In this document: piece after piece, positions 36,598 through 44,603 of the stretch
Layout: each line of letters opens with the position of its first letter
Position numbering within the stretch: the stretch's first letter is position 1
Assembly: GCA_965221785.1 (NCBI GenBank)
Contig: CBDCSR010000003.1
Coordinates: 1,860,001 to 1,924,000 of the forward strand
Source of the DNA: BD2-11 sp965221785
Lineage (GTDB): Bacteria; Gemmatimonadota; Gemmatimonadetes; Longimicrobiales; Gaopeijiaceae
DNA length: 64,000 nt
Direction: 5' to 3'
Translations under genes and position numbers: made by a program
The notes under the pieces: generated by a model
Seen by the model: only the letters and a program-made list of their open reading frames with translations
The model's database searches: none
What the model was told of the DNA's origin: nothing

Positions 36598-38096
36598 GCA
36601 TACGTCGGTCGGTTGCGATGACTGGATCGACACAGGCGGAGCTCGCGAGCCATCTGCTACGGGAGGACGCCCAGGAGGATCTGTGTTTTGGGACTTGGCG
36701 GCCATCGACCGGTCGACGGAGGTGGACGGCGATACTGCGTCAGGCGATCCTTCCAGGCCGCGGCGAGAGGCTCGTCCACGGCAACGCATCGTTTGAACCC
36801 GAATACACGTTGAGGGCCGCCCAGGAAGCCGCGGCTGCCGAGGTCGGTCTTGCCTTCATGCACAGCCATCCGAGGGGCACAGGTTGGCAGTCGCTGAACG
36901 AGACGGATCGGATCGCGGAAAGGCGAATCGCTAATCTGGCCCGCGAGCTGACCGGACTGCCTCTGGTGGGTCTCACTCTTGCGGGAGATCGGTGCTGGTC
37001 GGCGCGCGTGTGGCAGGGTACCGGACGCGAGGTCACTCCCGTGCCTTGTGAGACGGTGAGGACGGTCGGTGCCACCTTCGGAGCCACCTTCGACGACAGC
37101 ATCTTGCAAGTGCCCCAGCCTTCGGTAATGCAGGATCGCACCGTTCACACCTGGGGCGAGGAAATACAGGCGAAGATCGCCCGTCTGAGGGTGGCGGTAG
37201 CCGGTGTGGGGAGTGTTGGGATGGCAATTGCCGACGTGCTCGCTCGTACCGGGCTCGAGTGCGTCGGCGTCTTCGACTTCGACACGGTCGAGTCCGTCAA
37301 CCTCGATCGGCTTCGTGGCGCATCGCGTATGGATGCGTTTCTCAGGAAATCAAAGGCCGATGTCGCTCGACGGCTATTGGCTGAGGGTTCGACGGCAGCA
37401 ACGCCGCGACACGAGTTTCACGAGCTGAGCATCTGCGAGCCCGAGGGTCTGAACCGCCTACTCGACTTCGATCTAATCTTCTCCTGCGTTGACCGGCCCT
37501 GGCCCCGGCATGTTCTCAACGTGATCGCTCACGCCGATCTCATCCCGGTTGTCGAGGGCGGGATGACCGCGTTTCGGAACGTGGACGGCTCACTGCGCAA
37601 CGCGTACTGGAGTTCGACTGTGGTGAGACCCGGCCGTCCCTGCCTAGCTTGTTTGGGGCAGTATGATCCAGCGCTCGTCCAGGTTGAGCGCGACGGCAGC
37701 CTCGACGACCCGAGCTACATAGCCAACCTCCCACCGGATTCGCCGATTCGGCGGCGTCAGAACGTCGCGGCCGTTTCTGCTTCTGTAGTGGCTGCGTTGC
37801 TGGAGCAGTTCATCACGTACGTGGCGAATCCATCCGGATTCGGGGATCCTGGCCCTCTCCGGTTTAGCCTTCGGGACCACAGCGTGAAGAGATCGGACGC
37901 AGCTTGTCGCGATGGGTGTCCGTACCCTCAGAGTGTCGGCCATGGGGACGCTCGGCTCAATCCAACTGGGTCGCACGTTGCGGCGGAGCAGGCCCGGCGC
38001 GCCCGATCAACGGTCCCGGTAAGGGTTGCCGTGCTGCGGATGCTGGCCGCCGGCCATCACGCGTTCGGAGAACGACTGGCCAGACTCGCACAATAG
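36594..38096 (+). CDS. JAB isopeptidase-E1 adenylyltransferase (ThiF-like) fusion, cassette 1
   Basis: About 500 residues from GTG overlapping the E2-like stop; ATG at 36618 is the alternative. With this GTG the zinc residues align exactly with cassette 2 (E28, H90, H92). Residues 1-150 are a JAB/JAMM metallopeptidase (AQEDLCFGTW, then FMHSHPRGTGW), with Asn where the motif's Ser normally is and Asp at 105. The rest is an E1/ThiF domain: VAVAGVGSVGMAIADVL, FDFDTVESVNLDRL, FSCVDRPWPRH and two cysteine pairs (CLAC and CRDGC) for zinc. It should adenylate the Ubl C-terminus and trim or remove it. Cytoplasmic. Confidence 0.88.
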   Translation: MSIRRSVAMTGSTQAELASHLLREDAQEDLCFGTWRPSTGRRRWTAILRQAILPGRGERLVHGNASFEPEYTLRAAQEAAAAEVGLAFMHSHPRGTGWQSLNETDRIAERRIANLARELTGLPLVGLTLAGDRCWSARVWQGTGREVTPVPCETVRTVGATFGATFDDSILQVPQPSVMQDRTVHTWGEEIQAKIARLRVAVAGVGSVGMAIADVLARTGLECVGVFDFDTVESVNLDRLRGASRMDAFLRKSKADVARRLLAEGSTAATPRHEFHELSICEPEGLNRLLDFDLIFSCVDRPWPRHVLNVIAHADLIPVVEGGMTAFRNVDGSLRNAYWSSTVVRPGRPCLACLGQYDPALVQVERDGSLDDPSYIANLPPDSPIRRRQNVAAVSASVVAALLEQFITYVANPSGFGDPGPLRFSLRDHSVKRSDAACRDGCPYPQSVGHGDARLNPTGSHVAAEQARRARSTVPVRVAVLRMLAAGHHAFGERLARLAQ

Positions 38097-38269
38097 CAAA
38101 CGCGAACCAGACTCCGCCGGTACTCTCTGCGACGCGATGGAATTGGATTGCCTGGGGACTGATCTCCTTCGCGGACAGCGCTGGGACACCTCAGCACATT
38201 CGCCGTCTTCCCCCTTTTCCTACCAATCGAGGCCGGGCTCCGCGACGTATCCCGGTAAGAGGGCTTCTG

Positions 38270-38288
38270 ACGGGCCCCGGGAGCCCGT
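38270..38288 (+). terminator. Possible hairpin after cassette 1
   Basis: ACGGGC and GCCCGT flank a seven-base loop, about 170 bases after the JAB/E1 stop. No T run follows, so it is a weak candidate for transcript end. The rest of 38097-38351 holds nothing I can support. Confidence 0.25.
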
Positions 38289-38351
38289 ACGCCGGGCGCG
38301 TACGCTGCGCGCTCCAGGGACGGCAGCAGCTTGTGTCCGATGGCCCGTTGC

Positions 38352-38380
38352 TTGTTTTCGCGCCTCAATTGAGGTACAAT
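38352..38380 (+). promoter_or_regulatory. Promoter with palindromic operator in the spacer
   Basis: TTGTTT (38352-38357) and TACAAT (38375-38380) are exactly 17 bases apart. The spacer contains the perfect 12-base palindrome CCTCAATTGAGG (38363-38374), touching the -10. A dimeric repressor there would block polymerase. The XRE-ImmA fusion encoded second in this operon is the obvious candidate. Confidence 0.6.
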
Positions 38381-38412
38381 ATTCTGCAACGACCCACTGA
38401 AGAAGGTTCGAA

Positions 38413-39099
38413 ATGGCTGAGCACGATGTGCCGAGAAGATCAGGGGATGACCGCGGGGATCATCGGTGGACACGCGTCGTAGTCTACGAGTACTGGGGGG
38501 TGGACGCCGAACTTCACAGGCTCGGGCTGGATCGGGACGAGCTGCTTGAAGTCATCGACGCTGCGAAGTGGGGCCGTAACAACTGGACGCAATGGGACCC
38601 GCCGGGCTACGCCGGCTGGAACCAGTACGGTCTCGGTACGCGCTCCCTGCGCATGGTCCTTATCGAGAACCGTCCGGCGAAGCAGAAGTGGCTCATGGAC
38701 AACAGGGGCGGGCTCTGCCGAACCATCCACCCTACCGGCGAGATGGCGATCGTCGTTTCGAGTGGCACGCCGCAGACAGGTGACCAGAACCGTTGGCCGA
38801 AGACACTGAACCCCAAGGGCGAGCTTTCACTTCGGGGCTTCCGCATCAACAAGTCGCAGGGAGAGCTTTTCCAGTCTGATGCTGGTGCGACCGACCCTTG
38901 GCTCTGGTTCCTGCTCATCCACGTGCGCGGGGACGAGGTATTCGCCGAACTCTCCCTGCCACTCGACGTGGACGAGACCGGTCGCGCGAGCGACTGGCTC
39001 AAGCGGATCATCATCAGGCCACGTTCGCCGCTCGACGACGGAGCGACGAAGGATACCTCTGGCGACTTGGACATCGATGTCGTACCTCGCGCAGGTTAG
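38413..39099 (+). CDS. Hypothetical protein, partner of XRE-ImmA fusion
   Basis: 228 residues, cytoplasmic, no signal or membrane segment. It is rich in Trp, Asp and Arg (WGRNNWTQWDPPGYAGWNQYG; later PWLWFLLIHVRGDEVFAEL) and shows no family I recognise. It is five bases ahead of an XRE-ImmA fusion gene and under one regulated promoter, the layout of toxin or effector genes controlled by such fusions. That role is inferred only from context. Confidence 0.7.
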   Translation: MAEHDVPRRSGDDRGDHRWTRVVVYEYWGVDAELHRLGLDRDELLEVIDAAKWGRNNWTQWDPPGYAGWNQYGLGTRSLRMVLIENRPAKQKWLMDNRGGLCRTIHPTGEMAIVVSSGTPQTGDQNRWPKTLNPKGELSLRGFRINKSQGELFQSDAGATDPWLWFLLIHVRGDEVFAELSLPLDVDETGRASDWLKRIIIRPRSPLDDGATKDTSGDLDIDVVPRAG

Positions 39100-39104
39100 G
39101 CGTG

Positions 39105-40193
39105 ATGCCGTTCAACGCTAGGCGGCTTCAGCAAGCCCGAAAGCGACGCGGGTTCACGAGACGACGTCTAGCGCTTGAGAGCGGGATCGCCGAACGGACC
39201 CTTGCCTACAACGAGTCGGGCGATCATCCGCCGACCGATGAGCACCTTGAGACTCTGTCCCGGTTACTCGACTTCGCTGTCGCATTCTTCTTTCGGGACG
39301 ACCCTGAACCACTGCCAGCACCGGGTGTGAGTTTCAGGGCGATGAGTCGCATGAAGGCGGGACAGCGAGACAGGGTACTGGCCGCAGCCGAACTGGCGCT
39401 AGAGCTGAGTGGTTGGCTAGATGAGCGATTCGACCTGCCAAAGTCCGACATGCCGGATCTGCGATACCAGACCGATCCCGAGTCCGCGGCGGAGACACTT
39501 CGTTCTTACTGGGCTCTGGGTGACCGGCCCATCACCAACATGGTTCACCTTCTGGAGAAGAAGGGCGTCCGTGTTTTTTCGCTGGCGGAGGACTGTGAAT
39601 CTGTTGATGCCTTTTCGTTCTGGAGGGCCGACCGTCCGTACATCTTTCTGAACACGATGAAGTCAGGGGAGCGCGGGAGGTTTGACGCCGCACACGAGCT
39701 CGGTCATCTGGTCATGCACGGGCACGGAGGGCCGGGCGGTCGCAAGGCTGAGGCTGAGGCTGACGCGTTCGCCGCATGCTTCTTGATACCGCAGTCGAGT
39801 GTCGTCGCCAAGCAACCTGCCCTCAAGAGCCTGCCAGGCCTGATTCGAGCAAAGAGGGAATGGGGTGTTTCCGTGCTTGCGCTTGCCCGGCGGATGCACG
39901 AAACCGACCTCCTAACTTCGTGGCGCTATCGGCAGGTTTGCATCGAGGCCCAACAGCTCGGGATCAGGAAGGTCGAGCCGAATGCGGTCGCTCGCGAAAC
40001 CTCGCAGGTTCTTCACAAGGCGCTCACGATTCTCTGGTCACAGAAGATGACGCCGGGGAGACTCGCGACTGTTTTCGGCTGGCCGCAAGAAGATCTGGAT
40101 GCGTTGACATTCCAACTCGCACCGACGAGAGAGGATGCAGTGGAGCAGCTAGCTGACCGCAGGACCGGCCGCTCGCCGTTGCGCGTCGAATGA
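39105..40193 (+). CDS. XRE helix-turn-helix / ImmA-IrrE metallopeptidase fusion
   Basis: About 362 residues from ATG. Residues 1-65 are an XRE DNA-binding domain (RRLQQARKRRGFTRRRLALE). The centre is an ImmA/IrrE protease with AAHELGHLVMHG (HExxH near 203) and AEADAFAACFLIPQSS (third ligand region). The C-terminal part is a helical extension. Such fusions repress their own operon and may cleave themselves or a partner on a stress signal. It probably binds the palindrome at 38363. Confidence 0.9.
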   Translation: MPFNARRLQQARKRRGFTRRRLALESGIAERTLAYNESGDHPPTDEHLETLSRLLDFAVAFFFRDDPEPLPAPGVSFRAMSRMKAGQRDRVLAAAELALELSGWLDERFDLPKSDMPDLRYQTDPESAAETLRSYWALGDRPITNMVHLLEKKGVRVFSLAEDCESVDAFSFWRADRPYIFLNTMKSGERGRFDAAHELGHLVMHGHGGPGGRKAEAEADAFAACFLIPQSSVVAKQPALKSLPGLIRAKREWGVSVLALARRMHETDLLTSWRYRQVCIEAQQLGIRKVEPNAVARETSQVLHKALTILWSQKMTPGRLATVFGWPQEDLDALTFQLAPTREDAVEQLADRRTGRSPLRVE

Positions 40194-40628
40194 TAGATTA
40201 CGCTTGTGGCCGCCGTGATAAGCCTCCGAAGAGTCGTGGCACTCCGCCTACCCGCGCAAAGAAGCCGCGCCTCCTCACGGTGCCGGAAGCCTTCCCGTGC
40301 CCGACCCCTGTGGGAGCCCTGGTGATTTGTTCATTAACGTCTGGCTACGGCGACGGCGACCAGCATCGGGGGCCCGACCTCGAACGACACGCCGCGGTGC
40401 TACGGCGAGCGCGCTTGGCAGTGCGACCAGGCCGCCTTCATGGACTCTCGCCTTGCCTCGGCTCGGCACCTAGAGTAGCGTGACTCAGGCCATGATTGGG
40501 GTGACACTCGGCACCCATGGTCCCGCGGTAGCCGAACACGAGCCCCATTGATTTCCCTCCCTGTTTCTTCGCCATTCCACCGTCCATCGCCACAGGATTA
40601 GTTCTTCAAATCATCAAGGAGATTCGCC
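40194..40628. other. Intergenic stretch before HAD gene
   Basis: 435 bases with no convincing gene on either strand. Composition changes here from GC-rich to the A/T-richer HAD gene, so a junction between separately acquired modules probably lies inside. AAGGAG (40617-40622) is the ribosome site for the next gene. Confidence 0.45.
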
Positions 40629-41516
40629 ATGTCGTTACCCGCCAGGATCGAAATGGTCGATTCCGAAGCTGCGGTCCGCCGTCGCCGCACAGCCATCGTA
40701 TACGACTTCGATGGCACTCTCGCGCGAGGAAACTTACAGGAACAGAGCTTCATTCCAGATGTTGGCATGGATCGCGCTCAGTTCTGGGCCGAAGTGAAGC
40801 AACGAACGGAGGAAAACGACGCTGACGAGATTCTCATGTATATGCAGTTGATGATCGATAAGGCGACGATCAACGGTGTGAAAGTGTCGGACGATCTATT
40901 GCATCAGCATGGTAAACAGGCAGACCTATTCCCAGGACTAGAAGACGGGTCATGGTTTGAGCGAATCAACAGGTATGCCACAGCACTTGATCTAGGTATC
41001 GAACATTATGTGATATCGTCGGGGATTCACGAGATGATCAAGGGCTGTTCAATATATGATGAATTCCAACACGTCTTTGCGTCTAAGTTTGTTTATGTTG
41101 ACAACAACGCTGTTTGGCCTGGGGTAGCGATCAACTACACAACCAAGACACAGTACCTGTTCCGAATCAACAAAGGGGTGTTCAACCACTGGAATAACGC
41201 TGCTATCAACGAATACACTCCAGATCATCGTCGACCAATCCCGTTTGAGCGGATGATATTTATTGGAGATGGCCTTACGGACATCCCCACAATGAAGTTG
41301 CTAACCCAGAAAGGTGGCTACTCAATCGCCGTTTACGATCTCCAAGCACGTGATCGAGACGTCGACACAATCGGTAAACTAATCGCAGACAGCCGGGTCA
41401 ATTTCGTGGCTCCGGCGGATTATACTAAAGATTCGCAACTCGACATCATCGTCAAGGGGGTGTTGGGTCGGATACGTGCCCAGCACGAGGGCACGCTGCT
41501 TGTACAAGTTCGGTAA
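40629..41516 (+). CDS. HAD-superfamily phosphatase-like protein
   Basis: 295 residues. Motif I is YDFDGTLARG (nucleophile Asp), motif II region VISSGIHEM, and motif III/IV FIGDGLTDIPTMKL, so an active HAD phosphohydrolase, cytoplasmic. Substrate unknown. Codon use is clearly A/T-richer than all neighbours (many AAT, GAT, ATA codons), a mark of transfer from a lower-GC genome. It stands alone in the island. Confidence 0.88.
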   Translation: MSLPARIEMVDSEAAVRRRRTAIVYDFDGTLARGNLQEQSFIPDVGMDRAQFWAEVKQRTEENDADEILMYMQLMIDKATINGVKVSDDLLHQHGKQADLFPGLEDGSWFERINRYATALDLGIEHYVISSGIHEMIKGCSIYDEFQHVFASKFVYVDNNAVWPGVAINYTTKTQYLFRINKGVFNHWNNAAINEYTPDHRRPIPFERMIFIGDGLTDIPTMKLLTQKGGYSIAVYDLQARDRDVDTIGKLIADSRVNFVAPADYTKDSQLDIIVKGVLGRIRAQHEGTLLVQVR

Positions 41517-41825
41517 AGCGGATGGCCTGAGGCGCGAATCACGGTAAGAAACCTACTAAGTTCAATCGGGACTGCACGATCTGCCATTTCTGCCGTTGGA
41601 TCATGTCTAGCTCTGCCGGGCCGAAATAGCTGGAAGACGGTATCAAATGTCGGGCATTTGGAGTGACCGTCATCCGGTCCAGCGGTCGTGTCTCGCGTTT
41701 CCGCACTGGTTCCGGTCGACGCATCTCGTGGCGACGGGCTACTCCCGTCCCACAGCCACAGGCCTCGAAGCACCTCTGACGGGTAAAGAGCCCCGATTGA
41801 TGCTGAGGACCTTGCCCGGCTTTCG
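41517..41825. other. Convergent intergenic stretch with a possible gene remnant
   Basis: 309 bases between converging genes. On the minus strand near 41540-41640 the frame reads FGPAELDMIQRQKWQIVQSR, and its last part (IVQSRLN) resembles the tail of the pseudogene at 46080 (IVQAKLN). It may be a second scrap of the same family, but is too short to be sure. Confidence 0.3.
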
Positions 41826-42761
41826 CTACAACAGGCGCAGCAGCGAGAGAGTATCGAGAGCCTTGTTGATCTTCACGACCGTAAAGTTCCCCTGACGCAG
41901 CTTCTTTCGCCATACGTCGTCCGCCTTGATTACGTCCAAGACCGTTTCGGGAGTGATGACGCGGTCGTCAGCTTGACGGCACACCGCGTGAACGGTCGTC
42001 AACGTCTCTAGTTCGCTTTCGTCGAATCGGCGGAGTTCCTTGATCAGTGCTTGTGCCACCCTCTCCTGACGGACGTAGCGAGTCGCATAGCTTGCTGCCT
42101 GGGAGTGTTTCGGCCCCGGCCGAAGGAGTTGGTCGGCTCCTTGGACGAGGTACCCCTTCTTTAGGCATCCCGGCTCCGCATCGCGGTAGGTGAGTGAGGG
42201 ATCGTATGGCCCGTACCGATACTTGGTGTGCTTCCGGAAGACACCAAGTTGCAGGCCGTTTTCCAGCAGGTAGGCCGCCTTTTGGACTCGCATTCTGGAA
42301 ACGCCGCGCCCGGCATCACCCGACAGAATGCCAGTGATCCAGCCATACACTGCGATCCGCCGAAACGTGGGTGGAGCCTTCCCTCGGAAAGAGTAGGGAC
42401 TACCGCGTAGGCGCTCCATCTCGGCACCGATTGAGGCCAGATGTCTCTCAGCGTCGGCACCCGCACGTTTCAGCCATTCCGGGCCCAGCGTGGCAGCCAG
42501 ACAGAGGTCACGCAGGACTTCCCGTTCGGTGGCGTCGAGCTGTGGTTCCGCTCGGCCTTCTCCGAGCCCCAACTCGGCCAGCGGTGTGGAGCTGAGCAGG
42601 ATGACCCAGTAGTCCAGAAGGGCCTCGCGCGCTTCCGGAGCCTCCCGCACGTACCCTGCAATGTCCGGCTTGGTGCCTGCCTCGAATTCGGCGAGCATCC
42701 GGGCTTTGAGATCGTCGATCTTGCTCATCAGCAGTGTCCCGAACATGTCGCGTCCACTCAT
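41826..42761 (-). CDS. Unknown protein with DUF4065/Panacea-like C-terminal half
   Basis: 311 residues, ATGA overlap with the sigma-like gene upstream. The N-terminal part reads LKARMLAEFEAGTKPDIAGY and resembles leader segments found in some sigma-associated proteins. The C-terminal half has RVQKAAYLLENGLQLGVF and YRYGPYDPSLTYRDAEPG, a pattern like the SocA/DUF4065 (Panacea) domain known from antitoxins and phage proteins. The match is by eye and modest. Being the second gene in an operon with a sigma-like factor, it may be an anti-sigma or co-regulator for cassette 2. Confidence 0.5.
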   Translation of the reverse strand: MSGRDMFGTLLMSKIDDLKARMLAEFEAGTKPDIAGYVREAPEAREALLDYWVILLSSTPLAELGLGEGRAEPQLDATEREVLRDLCLAATLGPEWLKRAGADAERHLASIGAEMERLRGSPYSFRGKAPPTFRRIAVYGWITGILSGDAGRGVSRMRVQKAAYLLENGLQLGVFRKHTKYRYGPYDPSLTYRDAEPGCLKKGYLVQGADQLLRPGPKHSQAASYATRYVRQERVAQALIKELRRFDESELETLTTVHAVCRQADDRVITPETVLDVIKADDVWRKKLRQGNFTVVKINKALDTLSLLRLL

Positions 42762-43666
42762 AGGTCTAAGAGGGCGCGAACCCGTGGAATCTTCTTCAGC
42801 CGCTCTTCTGCGCTCCGAAGATGTCGGTGAACCATACGGGGGCTGATTCCCATAACTTCTGAGACTGAGTCGGACCCCGAGATTTTCTTGCCCTCAATCC
42901 ACCTGAGGGTGGCCGCGGCCGCTTCCCGTGGCGGTAATTCAGAGATGATCTGTCGGAGTGTCTCGCGGTCAATCCGCGCGGCAGTCTCCGTCGCAAGGTC
43001 GGTCTCATCGGGTGTGGTGGCATCCTCAGAGGCATCGTGAATCGAAACGGTCGCCTTCTGGAGCTTTGTCCGGTGCGTACGGACCGCATCGATACAGCAC
43101 CGCTTGAAAGCGTGCCCGAAGCGCTCTTCCCAGAAGGTGGGTTCCGCACCCGTAGCGGATTGCAGGGACAGGAACATACGACGGTTCGCCTCGGAATGGA
43201 CATCCTTGCGGTCCTCAGGACGCAACACCTGTGAAGCGGATTCTGCGATGGGGCGCGAACGCTCCAGGAGATGTGCGCCCAAGGTCTCCAATAGTTCGGT
43301 ATCACCGACACGGAGGCATTCTCGGACGAGGAACGCCAGCGTTTCCAGCGTCAGATGACGCGCCTCCCTCCGGATCGTGTTCCTACGATCCGTGGGTTCG
43401 AGTCCGGAAATCCGCTCGATCTCTGCCATCGATTTTGCTGGACGTGCCACAGGCCTCGCCTCGCTGAGTTGAGCCTCCACCAACATAACCGGACCGAGCA
43501 CCACGAAGTGTGAACCGTGGACTCCCAGTTCACTCCGAATCCTGCGGTCTGCGGGGACGGGCACCACCCAGAGAGGCTCCGGCTCTGGTTGCTCCGACTG
43601 CTCGCGAAGTTGACGAACGATGCGCGGTAGGACTACCCGCCGCCCCTTCTTCGCGAGCCCGCCCAC
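42758..43666 (-). CDS. RNA polymerase sigma-factor-like protein
   Basis: 302 residues from ATG. The middle has a region-2-like stretch (WEERFGHAFKRCCIDAVRTH) and the C-terminus a clear region-4 helix-turn-helix (ELPPREAAAATLRW, then SEVMGISPRMVHRHLRSAEE). About 80 N-terminal residues are unassigned. It would direct or modulate transcription initiation. It is divergent from cassette 2 across a 320-base gap, so it may control that cassette, as the XRE/ImmA pair may control cassette 1. Confidence 0.65.
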   Translation of the reverse strand: MGGLAKKGRRVVLPRIVRQLREQSEQPEPEPLWVVPVPADRRIRSELGVHGSHFVVLGPVMLVEAQLSEARPVARPAKSMAEIERISGLEPTDRRNTIRREARHLTLETLAFLVRECLRVGDTELLETLGAHLLERSRPIAESASQVLRPEDRKDVHSEANRRMFLSLQSATGAEPTFWEERFGHAFKRCCIDAVRTHRTKLQKATVSIHDASEDATTPDETDLATETAARIDRETLRQIISELPPREAAAATLRWIEGKKISGSDSVSEVMGISPRMVHRHLRSAEERLKKIPRVRALLDL

Positions 43667-43986
43667 ACACGCCCCTGTTGGCTGGCCCGGCGGGGGCTGA
43701 ACACACTGTCCCGCCGGGGTTCCCGCCAGATCTTCTGCGGCGAGGGCATACCCTGGTGGGTCGCGATCACGATCCTCGCCCCGGTTCTGGCGAGTCCGGT
43801 CTCCTCCCCCGCAACCGTCTGCCCCAAGCCACCCGATCCTTCTTCAACCCCATCATCGGTCGCGTCGTCACACCAAGAAACGCCCGACAATCACGCACCT
43901 TTCAGGATCCGAGTTCACACTTCCAACCCCCGAGTCCGGTTACACCCATAGCGACACCGAACATCCCTAGCACACAGGAGACACAG
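43667..43986. other. Divergent promoter region of cassette 2
   Basis: 320 bases between the sigma-like gene and the second ubiquitin-like gene. The plus-strand frame is open throughout but its translation is Pro/Arg-rich and shows no homology, so the Ubl start is put at 43987. AGGAG (43977-43981) is its ribosome site. No standard -35/-10 pair stands out, consistent with use of an alternative sigma factor. Confidence 0.45.
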
Positions 43987-44229
43987 ATGAAAGCGACCGT
44001 CATCCAGAAGACCATCACGATCTTCATCGACCAGCAGAAGTTCCAGATCGAAGAAGGGAAGTACACCCCAGCCCAGCTACTTCAACTGGCTGGAGAGGAC
44101 CCCTCTCAGACGATTCTCGTCCTGAGGATCGGCGACGATCTCAAGCAGTTGAAGAAGGACTCCTATTTCGAGCCGAAGCCCGAGTCCCGTTTCGTCGTAT
44201 TCCATTGCGACCCCACTCCCGTCTCATGA
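43987..44229 (+). CDS. Ubiquitin-like (beta-grasp) protein, cassette 2
   Basis: 80 residues, a single domain without the repeat arm of its cassette-1 homologue. ITIFIDQQKFQIEEGKYT and AQLLQLAGEDPSQTILVL align with the cassette-1 domain, and the end is ESRFVVFHCDPTPVS. As in cassette 1 there is no diglycine; both proteins end in Thr-Pro-Val plus one residue. A Cys lies seven residues from the end. The stop overlaps the E2-like ATG (ATGA). It is most like the bacterial multi-ubiquitin family. Confidence 0.78.
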   Translation: MKATVIQKTITIFIDQQKFQIEEGKYTPAQLLQLAGEDPSQTILVLRIGDDLKQLKKDSYFEPKPESRFVVFHCDPTPVS

Positions 44230-44603
44230 TCTTTGGTGCCGACCGTCTTCAGGCGGACCTCGTTGCGATCGGCTTTCCTGCCCAGCTTACGTCTGCGCAC
44301 GACGGGACTCTTTTCGTCGTGATCCCGCAGTTCGAAGTGCCGTGCGGTCGCTTCATAGGTCGCGTGATCGACCTGGGACTGCAGGCTACCGCCGATTTCC
44401 CGCTCACCATCGCCTCCGCAATCCATGTGCGATCTGACCCGCACCTCCTGGACACCGCGGACACGGTCCCAGGAAGACGTAACATCATCGAGAGTGCGCT
44501 GGGGCCAGACTGGCGCTACTGGAGTCACAACCTCGGCTGGTCGGATCCAAGGACCGCACGTCGCCTCATTTCTAAGATAAACAAGGTGTTCCAGGGTGCT
44601 TGA
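44226..44603 (+). CDS. E2-like (UBC-fold) protein, cassette 2
   Basis: 125 residues. Shared with the cassette-1 protein are the N-terminal strand region (GTLFVVIPQFEVP), a FPLTIAS turn near residue 58, the motif DWRYWSHNLGW (residues 95-105) and a closing helix (ARRLISKINKVFQ). The only Cys is residue 40, before the FP turn, which is the wrong place for an E2 active site. The conserved W-R-x-W-S motif after the turn may replace it. Its stop lies eight bases inside the next gene. Confidence 0.68.
   Translation: MIFGADRLQADLVAIGFPAQLTSAHDGTLFVVIPQFEVPCGRFIGRVIDLGLQATADFPLTIASAIHVRSDPHLLDTADTVPGRRNIIESALGPDWRYWSHNLGWSDPRTARRLISKINKVFQGA

Noticed and set aside
43510..43986. Upstream extension of the cassette-2 ubiquitin-like gene
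   Set aside because: Runs through the divergent promoter region and overlaps the sigma-like gene; the residues have no homology and AGGAG sits just before ATG 43987.
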